From the NCBI GenBank assembly GCA_021740105.1, contig JAIPAM010000002.1, positions 1 through 64,000 on the forward strand: a stretch of 64,000 bases of DNA. Reading direction: 5' to 3'. The position numbers and the translations under genes were made by a program. The stretch comes from Flavobacterium sp. Lineage in GTDB: Bacteria; Bacteroidota; Bacteroidia; Flavobacteriales; Flavobacteriaceae. Within the stretch, counting starts at the first letter, position 1. Each line of letters opens with the position of its first letter. Under the pieces are notes generated by a model. It was not told the origin of the DNA and made no database searches. It saw only the letters and a program-made list of their open reading frames with translations. Below, piece by piece: positions 9,751 through 20,580 of the stretch.

Positions 9751-12700
9751 TTGGTACTTGGAATTACCTTATCGTTGCCTGTTGTTCAAACCAAAATAGG
9801 AGAATATGTAACCGATATGCTCCGAAAAGACTACAAAGTCGATATTAATGTGGAACAAGTTTCAATATCCATTTTTGGAGGTGTAAAATTAAAGAGTGTC
9901 CTAATTAGGGATCACCACAAATTAACGATGATTTCTGCGAAAAGTATAAAAACTAATATATTAAGTTTTGAAAAACTGTATAATGGCGATTTGTTATTTG
10001 GCGAAATTCGAATTGACAGTTTGCTTTTTAATTTAAGAACCTACAAAGGAGAAAAAGACACCAATATTGGAATATTTTCAACTCTTTTTGATACGGGAAA
10101 GCCTTCAACAAAGCCTTTTTTGTTAAAGTCTAAGAATGTTTATTTAACGAACAGTTCCTTTCTTTTATCGGATGAAAATAGTGTTTCTCCAAAGCAATTG
10201 GATTTCAAAAACTTAAATATTGAAACTAGCAACCTCAAAATATATGGTCCAGAAGTAACTACCAATATTTTGAAAATGTCCTTTTTAGATCATCACGGAA
10301 TCGCTATTACTGATTTAAAAACCAACTTTGCCTACACTTTAAAATACATTAAAGCAGAAAAACTTAGCTTCACAACTAAAAATTCGGTTTTTAATGGAAA
10401 TGCAATTTTGAATTATAATGAAAATGATTTTACTGATTTTAATAACAAAGTGGAATTTAATGTAAAAGTGGATTCAGCCACGATTGCTTCTAATGATATC
10501 CGTTATTTTTATTCTGAATTAGGAAAAAACCAATACTTCAAAATTAAATCCAATATTAAAGGAACACTTAATGATTTGTATTTATCTAAGTTAAATTTAG
10601 TAGATAACAATCAAACAATTATTAAGGGGAATATTAATTTTAAAAATCTTTTAGGTACTGAAAAACAGCGTTTTTATATGAGAGGAAATTTTAATAAGTT
10701 GACCTCAAATTATAATGATTTGGTAAAGATATTACCTTCTATTTTAGGTAAAAGTTTACCGAGTACTTTGGATAAATTAGGCCAATTTGATTTAAGAGGT
10801 AAGACTGAAATAACTACTTCCACTATCGGTGCTGATTTTTACATGACGACTTCATTAGGAAATTTGCAGTCGAATTTAAAGATGACCAACATTGATAATA
10901 TTGATAACGCCTCCTACAAAGGAAATTTAATTTTAGAGCACTTTAAAATAGGAAAATTTCTTGGTAAAAGGGATTTGGATTTTGTTACTCTTAATGTCGA
11001 TATTGATGGAAAAGGTTTTAAGCTTAAAAATTTAAACACCTCTTTATCGGGCGATATTTACAAAATTAATTACAAAGGGTACAACTATACGAATATTGTG
11101 GTAAATGGAAATTTCAAAAGCCCGATTTTTAAAGGTAAATTAAATGTAAACGATCCTAATTTATTCATGGATTTTGATGGATTAGTAGACCTGGAAAAGA
11201 AAGAAATCAATTATAATTTTAATGCGAATATTGATTATGCTAATTTAAAAAAAATGAATTTGGTTCAAAAAGACAGTGTTTCTGTTTTTAAAGGAGCTAT
11301 TGACATGAGGGTTTCAGGAACCAATATAGACAATATTAAAGGAGCCATTAACATAAAAAACACTTCTTATCAAAATGAAAAGGATACCTATTATTTTGAT
11401 GATTTTGATTTGAACTCAAGTTTTGATGAAAATAATGTTCGAACTATTTCTATCAATTCTCCAGATATCGTTCAAGGAAAAATTGTTGGTAATTATCAAT
11501 TTGATCAATTACAAAAGATGTTTGAAAATTCATTGGGTAGTTTATATGCAAATTATAAACCCAATAAAATCAAGAAAGGCCAATATTTAAAATTTGACTT
11601 TGCTATTTACAATAAGATAATTGAAGTTTTTTTACCCGGAATTTCATTGGCTCCAAATACTTTAATGCAAGGAGCTATTAATTCAGATAGAAATGATTTT
11701 AAATTTAATTTCAATTCTCCTAAAATTACCGCTTTTGATAATAGTTTGCATAGGATTGCAATCAGAGTCGATAATAAAAATCCGCTTTACAATGCCTATG
11801 TTTCCATGGATAGTGTGCAAACTAAAAACTACAAAGTTTCCGATTTTAGTTTAATAAATGTGATTCAAAATGACACTTTATTTGTTAGAAGCGAATTTAA
11901 AGGAGGCAATAAAGCCGAGGATTATTATAAATTAAATGTTTTCCATACCATCGACAAACAAAATAACAATGTGGTTGGGATTCAAAAATCCGAAATAAAA
12001 TTTAAAGAGGTTTTATGGTATTTAAATGAAAAGGAACTAAATAAAAATAAAATTGTATTCGATAAAAAATTATTAAACTTTTCTTTTGACGATATTGCCT
12101 TAACACACGACAATCAAAAAGTAGAATTTAAAGGTTACATTAATGATAAAAATTCAAAAGACCTCAATTTGAATTTTACCAATATTGACATCAATAAGTT
12201 AACACCCGAAATTTCAGATTTTAACTTTAAAGGGGTTTTAAATGGAAACGTGAATCTGAAACAAAACAACTCTATTTTTCAACCTACGGCTTCATTGTAT
12301 ATTGACAACCTAAGTGTAAACAACGCACTTCTCGGAAAATTAAACTTAGATATTTCAGGGGATAATGATTTGAAGAAATTCAATGTTAATTCTTCAATTG
12401 TAAATGATAATGTTGCGTCATTCAATGCAAATGGAGATTTCACTATTGATAATAAAGAAACCAAAGCAAATTTAGATTTGCGTTTTAGTAAATTTAATCT
12501 TGGTGTTTTAGGTTTAATTGGTGGGGATATTGTTACCAATATTAAAGGATTTGCTTCAGGTAGTACCAATATTGAGGGCGTAATTTCTGATCCCAAAGTA
12601 AACGGACGGATGTATTTAGAAAATTCAGGAATTTCAATACCCTATCTTAATGTAAATTACGAATTTGAAAATAACACAATTGTTGACATTACCGAGAATT

Positions 12701-14187
12701 CATTTATCATAAGAAATGCTAGTATAAGCGATTCTAAGTTTAAATCTAAAGGGATTCTTGAAGGAAGGGTAAAACACAATAAATTCTCGGATTGGGTACT
12801 AGATTTAAAAGTGAAATCGGATAGATTCCTGGCATTGGACACCAAAGACAGCGAAGATGCTGCTTACTTTGGTACAGCATTTATTGACGGTACCGCTTCA
12901 ATATCCGGACCTGCAGATGGATTAGTAATTAATATCGATGCACAGTCGGAAAGAGGGACTTCAGTTAAAATACCAATTAATGATGTAAATGCTTCAGGCA
13001 CCAATGATTATATTCATTTCCTAACCTCCAAAGAAAAAAATAATATTGTAAAAGGGGTGACTAACAATACTAGAAATTACAATGGTTTAGAACTGAAATT
13101 CAATTTAGATATCAATCAAAAAGCAGAGATTGAAGTGATATTAAATAGAAATTCTGGACATGGTATGAAAGGACGTGGAAATGGAAATCTATTATTAGAA
13201 ATAAATACGCTTGGCAAGTTTATTATGACCGGTGATTTCCAAGTCTATGAAGGAACTTATAATTTTAAATATGGAGGTATCATAGATAAGAAGTTCAAAG
13301 TGAAAAAATTCGGTTCCATTGTTTGGGAAGGAGATCCACTTAAAGCGAATATTAATTTAGATGCAGTTTATGAAACTACTGCAAACCCGGCTGTTCTGTT
13401 AGACAACCCATCTATTAATAAAAAAGTTCCAGTTGATGTTATTATAGGAATTAAAGGAAATTTAAGCAATGTAGAACCTGATTTTTCTATTAATTTTCCA
13501 ACGGTAAGTTCGGTATTGAAATCAGAAATCCAATACAAATTAGACGACAAAGATACCCGACAAAAACAAGCATTATACTTACTTTCATCTGGTGGATTTT
13601 TAAGTCAATTGGGAGTAAGCCAAACAGATTTAACAGGGAATATATTTGAAAAGTTCAGTGGAATATTCAACGATATTTTTCAAGACGAAGAGGGGAAGTT
13701 TAATTTGGGTATCGATTATGTTTTAGCCGATAGACGTCCGGGATCAGAAACCGACGGTAGATTTGGAGTTACCGTTTCATCGAAAATAAACGATAGAATT
13801 ACTTTTAATGGAAAATTAGGGGTGCCAATTGGCGGTATAAATCAATCGGCAGTGGTTGGTGATGTTGAAGTTCAATACCGTGTTAATGATGATGGTACAT
13901 TAAATTTAAGAGTATTTAATAAGGAAAACGACATTACATTTATTGGTCAAAATATTGGCTATACTCAAGGACTAGGTATTTCTTATGAAGTAGATTTTAA
14001 TACTTTTAAAGAGTTAGTGAATAAAGTATTTAAGAAAAAGATATTAGCTCCTAAAGTCAATAATTCTGGTTATCAATTGGATTCAGATACACCAAGTGAT
14101 GGTATTAATTTCAAATCCAAAAAAAGCAAATCAAAATTGAAACTCAAAACCAATTCTGAAGGAGTTTTGAAAAATGAAATAGATTAG
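9751..14187 (+). CDS. tamB: Translocation/assembly module TamB (DUF490) protein
   Basis: A very large (1478 residues from the TTG at 9751) AsmA/TamB-like protein with long repetitive beta-strand stretches and a C-terminal TamB (DUF490) domain from about residue 1050 to 1430. TamB-like proteins span the periplasm and act in outer-membrane protein assembly or lipid transport. The start is odd: TTG at 9751 is the only ATG/GTG/TTG near the N-terminus and it falls inside the membrane anchor. The same frame is open back to 9670, and codons from 9694 encode IKKYKKIVFRILLGIVLLLL, an ideal cytoplasmic lysine patch plus transmembrane segment. Initiation at the ATC at 9694, or a changed start codon, is therefore possible. 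Downstream family features are complete. Confidence 0.88.
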   Translation: MVLGITLSLPVVQTKIGEYVTDMLRKDYKVDINVEQVSISIFGGVKLKSVLIRDHHKLTMISAKSIKTNILSFEKLYNGDLLFGEIRIDSLLFNLRTYKGEKDTNIGIFSTLFDTGKPSTKPFLLKSKNVYLTNSSFLLSDENSVSPKQLDFKNLNIETSNLKIYGPEVTTNILKMSFLDHHGIAITDLKTNFAYTLKYIKAEKLSFTTKNSVFNGNAILNYNENDFTDFNNKVEFNVKVDSATIASNDIRYFYSELGKNQYFKIKSNIKGTLNDLYLSKLNLVDNNQTIIKGNINFKNLLGTEKQRFYMRGNFNKLTSNYNDLVKILPSILGKSLPSTLDKLGQFDLRGKTEITTSTIGADFYMTTSLGNLQSNLKMTNIDNIDNASYKGNLILEHFKIGKFLGKRDLDFVTLNVDIDGKGFKLKNLNTSLSGDIYKINYKGYNYTNIVVNGNFKSPIFKGKLNVNDPNLFMDFDGLVDLEKKEINYNFNANIDYANLKKMNLVQKDSVSVFKGAIDMRVSGTNIDNIKGAINIKNTSYQNEKDTYYFDDFDLNSSFDENNVRTISINSPDIVQGKIVGNYQFDQLQKMFENSLGSLYANYKPNKIKKGQYLKFDFAIYNKIIEVFLPGISLAPNTLMQGAINSDRNDFKFNFNSPKITAFDNSLHRIAIRVDNKNPLYNAYVSMDSVQTKNYKVSDFSLINVIQNDTLFVRSEFKGGNKAEDYYKLNVFHTIDKQNNNVVGIQKSEIKFKEVLWYLNEKELNKNKIVFDKKLLNFSFDDIALTHDNQKVEFKGYINDKNSKDLNLNFTNIDINKLTPEISDFNFKGVLNGNVNLKQNNSIFQPTASLYIDNLSVNNALLGKLNLDISGDNDLKKFNVNSSIVNDNVASFNANGDFTIDNKETKANLDLRFSKFNLGVLGLIGGDIVTNIKGFASGSTNIEGVISDPKVNGRMYLENSGISIPYLNVNYEFENNTIVDITENSFIIRNASISDSKFKSKGILEGRVKHNKFSDWVLDLKVKSDRFLALDTKDSEDAAYFGTAFIDGTASISGPADGLVINIDAQSERGTSVKIPINDVNASGTNDYIHFLTSKEKNNIVKGVTNNTRNYNGLELKFNLDINQKAEIEVILNRNSGHGMKGRGNGNLLLEINTLGKFIMTGDFQVYEGTYNFKYGGIIDKKFKVKKFGSIVWEGDPLKANINLDAVYETTANPAVLLDNPSINKKVPVDVIIGIKGNLSNVEPDFSINFPTVSSVLKSEIQYKLDDKDTRQKQALYLLSSGGFLSQLGVSQTDLTGNIFEKFSGIFNDIFQDEEGKFNLGIDYVLADRRPGSETDGRFGVTVSSKINDRITFNGKLGVPIGGINQSAVVGDVEVQYRVNDDGTLNLRVFNKENDITFIGQNIGYTQGLGISYEVDFNTFKELVNKVFKKKILAPKVNNSGYQLDSDTPSDGINFKSKKSKSKLKLKTNSEGVLKNEID

Positions 14188-14361
14188 AATAGAGCTAAGT
14201 TTATAGGTACATTCTAATTCCTATTTATTTTCTGTAACTAAAAAACAATTTTAAAAACTTATCAACGAAAACGTTTGAATTTGAGTAAATTAGGACATTA
14301 ATAATAATTCCACTTTTTTTAAACCCAATTTATAGTAAGTTTACATTTTAAAACATAAAAA

Positions 14362-15348
14362 ATGAGTAATACAATAAAAAAAATAGGTGTTTTGACTTCA
14401 GGAGGAGATTCTCCCGGAATGAATGCTGCTATTCGTTCTGTTGTTAGAACTTGTGCCTATCACAACATTGATTGTATTGGTATCTATCGCGGTTATCAAG
14501 GTATGATTGAAGGTGATTTTAAAGAATTGGGTCCTCGAAGCGTTAACAATATAATTAATAAAGGAGGTACCATTTTAAAATCAGCTCGTTCCAAAGAGTT
14601 TATGACTGTTGAAGGCAGGAACAAAGCCTATATCAATCTGGTTAAAGCAGGAGTTGACTCTCTTGTTGTAATTGGAGGAGATGGAAGTTTTACCGGTGCG
14701 GAGGTATTTAATTCTGAATATGGATTTCCTGTGATGGGAATTCCAGGAACAATCGATAATGATATTTTTGGAACTAGTCATACCCTTGGTTATGATACTG
14801 CTTTAAATACTGTAATCGAAGTAATTGATAAAATTAGAGACACCGCAAGTTCTCACAACCGTTTGTTTTTTGTAGAAGTAATGGGGCGGGATGCGGGACA
14901 TATCGCATTAAATGCAGGGATTGGAGCTGGTGCTGAAGAGATATTGATTCCCGAAGAAAATTTAGGATTAGAACGTTTATTAGATTCTTTGCAAAAAAGT
15001 AAAGCTACCGGAAAATCTTCTAGTATTGTGGTTATCGCGGAGGGTGATAAAATTGGAAAAAGCGTTTTCGAATTAAAAGATTACGTGGAATCCAATATGC
15101 CAGAATACGACGTTCGAGTATCTGTATTAGGTCACATGCAAAGAGGCGGTTCTCCTTCTTGTTTTGATCGCGTTCTTGCCAGTAGGTTAGGAGTAAAAGC
15201 AGTAGAATCATTAATCGAAGGGAAATCAAATTTTATGGTTGGAATATTAGGAGATAAAATAACTTTAACTCCATTAGAACAAGCCATTAAAGGCAATACC
15301 GAAATTGATAAAGAATTATTGAGAGTATCTGACATCATGTCAACATAA
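14362..15348 (+). CDS. pfkA: ATP-dependent 6-phosphofructokinase
   Basis: PfkA phosphorylates fructose 6-phosphate to fructose 1,6-bisphosphate. The 328-residue protein has the nucleotide-binding motifs GGDSPGMNAA (residues 14-23) and IGGDGSF (104-110), and the catalytic motif PGTIDND (128-134) with Asp132 as the expected base. Gly at position 107 of GGDGS is typical of ATP rather than PPi enzymes. It is followed 58 bases later by gapA on the same strand, so two glycolytic steps are probably co-expressed. Confidence 0.96.
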   Translation: MSNTIKKIGVLTSGGDSPGMNAAIRSVVRTCAYHNIDCIGIYRGYQGMIEGDFKELGPRSVNNIINKGGTILKSARSKEFMTVEGRNKAYINLVKAGVDSLVVIGGDGSFTGAEVFNSEYGFPVMGIPGTIDNDIFGTSHTLGYDTALNTVIEVIDKIRDTASSHNRLFFVEVMGRDAGHIALNAGIGAGAEEILIPEENLGLERLLDSLQKSKATGKSSSIVVIAEGDKIGKSVFELKDYVESNMPEYDVRVSVLGHMQRGGSPSCFDRVLASRLGVKAVESLIEGKSNFMVGILGDKITLTPLEQAIKGNTEIDKELLRVSDIMST

Positions 15349-15379
15349 TAAATATAAATTAATAATAATCGGCAATTAA

Positions 15380-16411
<1,032 letters not shown>

Positions 16412-16423
16412 TAGATTTACCTG

Positions 16424-16449
16424 AATCCCCATTTGTTTGGGGATTTTTG
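16424..16449 (+). terminator. Intrinsic terminator after gapA
   Basis: A perfect 7-bp stem (AATCCCC at 16424-16430 with GGGGATT at 16439-16445) is followed by a T-rich run. It lies 12 bases after the gapA stop, between gapA and the sugar-kinase gene. Confidence 0.85.
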
Positions 16450-16482
16450 TATCTAATAAATTAATGGTCTAAACCAATTTAT

Positions 16483-17331
16483 ATGAAATTATTAGTTGAT
16501 AGCGGCTCAACAAAAGCCGATTGGATTTCAATTGACGAAACCGGAAAAATTTTGTTTACTACACAAACATTGGGATTAAATCCTGAAGTTTTAAATAAAG
16601 AGGAAATTATTTCACGAGTTAATGATCGTTTTGATATTTCCTTTAATAAAGAAAATGTAACTCATTTGTTCTTTTATGGTGCAGGTTGCGGAACAGATAG
16701 AATGAAAAACTTTTTAACTGATGTATTTAAAGAATACTTTCCAAATGCAACGGTTCTAGTTAATGAAGATACTTATGCCGCGGTATATGCTACCACCCCA
16801 AAAAATGAAAAAGCAATTGTTTGTATTTTAGGGACTGGTTCCAATTGTAGTTATTATGATGGTAAAATATTACATCAAAAAGTACAATCTCTAGGTTATA
16901 TTGCTATGGATGATTGTAGTGGAAATCAATTTGGAAGACAGTTAATACGTGATTATTATTTTAGTAAAATGCCAACTAAATTAGCAGCTGAATTTGGTAA
17001 AACCTATGATTTAGATCCAGATATTATCAAACATCAACTCTACAAAGAGCCAAATCCAAATGCCTACATGGCTACTTTTGCTAAATTCTTAATCCTTCAT
17101 AAAGACGAAGAGTATTGTCAGAAATTAATTAGAAAAGACATGCAAATATTCGTTGACAATTATATAACGCAATATGAAAACTGTAAAGAAGTTCCTGTAC
17201 ATTTTATTGGTTCTATTGCTTTTTATTTGAAAGAGGAATTAAAAGAAGTATTAGAAAGCAACGGTTTAAAAATAGGAAATGTATTGAGAAGACCAATTGA
17301 CGGTTTAATTGAGTTTCACGTTTTAAATTAA
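16483..17331 (+). CDS. BadF/BadG/BcrA/BcrD-type ATPase, probable N-acetylglucosamine/MurNAc kinase
   Basis: A 282-residue ASKHA-fold kinase. The N-terminal phosphate-1 motif is VDSGSTKADW (residues 5-14), and phosphate-2 is ILGTGSNC near residue 115. A glycine-containing phosphate-2 loop and the length match the GlcNAc kinase-like (BadF-type) family, which includes MurK-type amino-sugar kinases. A role in recycling amino sugars fits the neighbourhood, which also has a GH3 glucosaminidase-like lipoprotein, an amidase and a D-Ala-D-Ala dipeptidase. The sugar specificity cannot be read from sequence. It follows the gapA terminator, so it probably has its own promoter. Confidence 0.82.
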   Translation: MKLLVDSGSTKADWISIDETGKILFTTQTLGLNPEVLNKEEIISRVNDRFDISFNKENVTHLFFYGAGCGTDRMKNFLTDVFKEYFPNATVLVNEDTYAAVYATTPKNEKAIVCILGTGSNCSYYDGKILHQKVQSLGYIAMDDCSGNQFGRQLIRDYYFSKMPTKLAAEFGKTYDLDPDIIKHQLYKEPNPNAYMATFAKFLILHKDEEYCQKLIRKDMQIFVDNYITQYENCKEVPVHFIGSIAFYLKEELKEVLESNGLKIGNVLRRPIDGLIEFHVLN

Positions 17332-17353
17332 TATCAATTAAAAATTAAAAAAA

Positions 17354-17381
17354 ATCGAATTTTAAGCTTTTCAAATTCGAT
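17354..17381. terminator. Bidirectional terminator between the kinase gene and ridA
   Basis: Nine-base arms ATCGAATTT (17354-17362) and AAATTCGAT (17373-17381) form a perfect stem. An A-run lies on the left and a T-run on the right, so the hairpin can stop transcription from both convergent genes. Confidence 0.75.
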
Positions 17382-17403
17382 ATTTTATTTATTGTAGTTT
17401 CTA

Positions 17404-17784
17404 TTATTTAATTGCAATCATTGAAATTTCAACGTTTACATTTTTAGGTAATTTTGCAACCTGAACCGTTTCTCTTGCTGGAGCGAATTCTTCTAAAAAG
17501 TAGCTAGCATAAATGGAATTAATTCTGGCGAAATCATTCATATCAGAAATAAAAATGGTGCTTTTTACCACATTGGAAAAATCCATTTCAGCTGCTTCTA
17601 AAACTGCTTTCATGTTATTCATCACCTGTGTAGTCTCAATTTCTATGGTTTCCATAACTAACTCCATACTTATTGGATCCAGTGCAATTTGACCTGAGGT
17701 ATACAATGTATTTCCAACTAACACTGCCTGATTATAAGGACCAATAGGAGCAGGAGCATTATCTGTAAAAATTATTTTTTTCAT
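17404..17784 (-). CDS. ridA: RidA family enamine/imine deaminase
   Basis: RidA proteins hydrolyse reactive enamine/imine intermediates such as 2-aminoacrylate. The 126-residue protein has the family signature PIGPYNQAV near the N-terminus, TSGQIALDP, and the C-terminal FAPARETVQVAKLP with the conserved Arg, followed by NVEISMIA. The length is standard. It begins one base after the lptD stop, so the two are probably co-transcribed, although no functional link is known. Confidence 0.92.
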   Translation of the reverse strand: MKKIIFTDNAPAPIGPYNQAVLVGNTLYTSGQIALDPISMELVMETIEIETTQVMNNMKAVLEAAEMDFSNVVKSTIFISDMNDFARINSIYASYFLEEFAPARETVQVAKLPKNVNVEISMIAIK

Positions 17785-17785
17785 A

Positions 17786-20497
17786 TTATCTTAATTGTCT
17801 GTCCGGAACAGTTCTTTTTTCCCATTTAATATCGCTAAGCACACTTGATTTAATTCCAATAAAGAATCCCCAAAAAGCATTGTCTCCAAAAGGCAACCAA
17901 TTGAAATCCATTCTCCAGCTCAATAAATCTCGTTCAAAGCGAAGTTGTGTGTATGTAACTCCTTTTTGGACAAAATCATATCCTGAAGAGGCTCCTATTC
18001 TCCATTTTGGTGTTAAATCTATATTTGTCGAGAAGCTTAATGTGTTTCCAATAATTTTATTTTCTCTATTGTTGTTGCTGTAAGTTAAAGAATAGGCCAT
18101 CGTTAAATCCCATGGGATTTTTGATTTAAAAAATTCGGTTACTTTATCTTCAGTATTCTCCTTTTGATTGAACTGACTATCTCGTCGGTCACTAAAATCA
18201 GTGTTAGTTCCATATAAATCATCAGAGCGACCACCGTTTCTTTCCCCTTGTTTATTTTTAGTATCGTCACCGTCAGTGCTGGCTAATGAAAAATTGATAG
18301 TCATATTTGAACTTGTCATTCTAAATAAACTTCCTCCATTATTGGCATTAAAAGTGTTAATTCTTCTACCGGTATTATCAATTGCATAAGGATCTAATGT
18401 AGTGGCAAAGTTAACATTCATTTTGTCTTTGAATAGGGTAGTTCCTCCACTAATTCGTAATGGAGACCATCGCAATGAATCCGAGGTTGCGTTGTAGTCA
18501 GTATGAAAATTTAAATTATTCAATAACATAATTTTCTTAGGCTCTGTCTTTGTTAAATCTTTATCCCTAGCTTTTGCTTCAAAAGTATTGCTTAAATCAA
18601 AACTTACAATGTTCGACTTTCCAATTCCTGGCGCGCCATAAATTCCTTTTTCAAAACGAGTATACTCTTTCATAATTGTTCCGCTACCATCAGACGCATA
18701 GGTGTCATAATATTTATCAAAACTTGGAGCGTAACTAAACGCCACTGTTGGTCTCATGACATGTCTAATCGATTGGATTCGTTTATTGGAACCAAAATTA
18801 AAGGTACCATAAATAGTAGTTCCAATACTTGAACTAAAATTATAAGTTCTAAAAGCATCGAATCCATTAACGGCTGTTTCTATCACTTTATTTTGTTGGT
18901 TATCAAAACTTCTATTTATTGTTTTTAAATACCACACCTCATTGTAATTTAAAGAGGCTGAAGCACTAAAATGTTTGAAAATTTTAAAATTGGTACTTAA
19001 AGGAATAGCGTGTTGGATACCAGAATTAGCATCTCTAAACATTTGAGGTTTGAAAAATAAGGAGTCTTTTGTTTCAATTCTATTATCTCCTCTTAAGGTA
19101 TATTGGAAGTTGATGTTTTTTAAGATTCCTCTTTTTTCCCCATCTTTTGGCGCAAATGGAAAAATACGATCTACATTAACTTGTAGTGAAGGTAATGTCA
19201 TATTTATCATTTGGGTTTGTGTATTTTGGGAATGTGTTGCCGTTAAGGACATATTTACTTGCGGTACACTATTAAAAGTTTTTGAATAGGATATAGAGGA
19301 ACTCAAAGTATTGTTAAGTCGTGAATTATTATTTACCTGATTAATGGATTGTTGGAAATAAGTACTACTTCCCAAATTTACCGAAGCAGAAAATCGGGAA
19401 TTTGGATTTGATTTCTGGTCTTTGTTGTGGGACCATTGAATATTATAAATATTACTTTTTGAATAATCAGGATAGCCTCGTTCACTAGTAATTAAATTTT
19501 CAAAACGAATATTTATGTTACCATTGTATTTATACCGATTAGCATAACTGGTTTCTGCTCTCAAAGCATAACTTCCATTGGTATAGTAATCTCCTAATAT
19601 TGCCAAGTCATAATTATCGCTTAAAGCAAAATAATAACCACCATTTTGAAAAGAAAAACCTCTTTGTCTGGTGTCATTAAAGGTAGGCATGATTATACCA
19701 GATTGGCTTGTTTCGGTCATAGGAAAAAAGGCAAATGGTAATATCAATGGAGTGGGTACATTCGCAATTACCATATGGGTTAATCCAATAACCACTTTTT
19801 TTCCAGGTACAAATTTGACTTTGCTTGTTTGAAAATAAAATTCAGGATTTTCAATATCTTCAGAGGTAGTAAAACGAGCCTTTTTCATAAAGTATACAGA
19901 ATCGTTTTCTCTTTTAGTTATTTCTGCTTTTATTTTAAATTCATTTTGCTCAGTTCTTGAATTCCAAACCAGTGCTTTTTTAGTTTTGAAATTAAATCGA
20001 ATGGAATCCGGCTCAATGACATTCGAACCTTGTTTAAAAACAGGAAGCTGAGTATAATTTCCTGTCGAGTCTTTTATACGGCCTGCATAAATTTCATTTT
20101 TTTCATAATCCAAAACTATAATTCCTGATTTCAATTCTATATCTTGATAGTACAGCTCTGCTTTATCATACAAAGTCATTTGCTTTTTCTTCTGGTTTAT
20201 CTTTTCATAACCAACAGCCGTCCTTTTTATTTTAGATTCTAAAAGAGGTTTTTTAGGTTTTATGGTATCTTTTTTTATGGAATCGGAACGAATTGCAATT
20301 CCTTTTTCGTTACTCTTTGTAATTTCAGTGTTTTGTTTTGCTTTAATTTCAATAGGTTTTTTAGGTAAATCTTGGGAGTAAGATTTGTTTGATCCTATTG
20401 TTAGGAAAAATGCTAATAAAACGATATTAAATAAGTTTGTATACAAAGGTTTAAATGCTATTTTTGTAAAATCTAGGTTGAGTTTTTCAATTTTCAA
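17786..20497 (-). CDS. lptD: Outer-membrane LPS assembly protein LptD (Bacteroidota type)
   Basis: LptD inserts lipopolysaccharide into the outer leaflet with LptE. About 900 residues: an N-terminal hydrophobic export segment (NIVLLAFFLTIG, then SYSQ), a periplasmic beta-jellyroll part to about residue 240 (with the YYQDIELKSG-type strand pattern), and a large beta-barrel rich in Asn, Ser and aromatic residues. The start is uncertain. No ATG is suitable. A TTG at 20530 gives a long tail; the TTG at 20497 (MKIEKLNLDFTK) gives a better signal sequence and is used here. A further TTG before YTNLF is possible. A TAGTTTTG box overlaps the chosen start and would favour the later one. Confidence 0.85.
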   Translation of the reverse strand: MKIEKLNLDFTKIAFKPLYTNLFNIVLLAFFLTIGSNKSYSQDLPKKPIEIKAKQNTEITKSNEKGIAIRSDSIKKDTIKPKKPLLESKIKRTAVGYEKINQKKKQMTLYDKAELYYQDIELKSGIIVLDYEKNEIYAGRIKDSTGNYTQLPVFKQGSNVIEPDSIRFNFKTKKALVWNSRTEQNEFKIKAEITKRENDSVYFMKKARFTTSEDIENPEFYFQTSKVKFVPGKKVVIGLTHMVIANVPTPLILPFAFFPMTETSQSGIIMPTFNDTRQRGFSFQNGGYYFALSDNYDLAILGDYYTNGSYALRAETSYANRYKYNGNINIRFENLITSERGYPDYSKSNIYNIQWSHNKDQKSNPNSRFSASVNLGSSTYFQQSINQVNNNSRLNNTLSSSISYSKTFNSVPQVNMSLTATHSQNTQTQMINMTLPSLQVNVDRIFPFAPKDGEKRGILKNINFQYTLRGDNRIETKDSLFFKPQMFRDANSGIQHAIPLSTNFKIFKHFSASASLNYNEVWYLKTINRSFDNQQNKVIETAVNGFDAFRTYNFSSSIGTTIYGTFNFGSNKRIQSIRHVMRPTVAFSYAPSFDKYYDTYASDGSGTIMKEYTRFEKGIYGAPGIGKSNIVSFDLSNTFEAKARDKDLTKTEPKKIMLLNNLNFHTDYNATSDSLRWSPLRISGGTTLFKDKMNVNFATTLDPYAIDNTGRRINTFNANNGGSLFRMTSSNMTINFSLASTDGDDTKNKQGERNGGRSDDLYGTNTDFSDRRDSQFNQKENTEDKVTEFFKSKIPWDLTMAYSLTYSNNNRENKIIGNTLSFSTNIDLTPKWRIGASSGYDFVQKGVTYTQLRFERDLLSWRMDFNWLPFGDNAFWGFFIGIKSSVLSDIKWEKRTVPDRQLR

Positions 20498-20533
20498 AAC
20501 TACACATAAATTTTGGTCAAAAATAATCAAATA

Positions 20534-20550
20534 TTAGATTTATAATCTAA
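20534..20550. repeat. Inverted repeat in the lptD/amidase divergent promoter region
   Basis: TTAGATT (20534-20540) and AATCTAA (20544-20550) form perfect 7-base arms around TAT. It sits about 30 bases before the amidase ATG. It could be an operator, but a repeat this short can occur by chance in AT-rich DNA. Confidence 0.35.
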
Positions 20551-20580
20551 AGGATATAATAAAATTAACTTAATAAGTTT

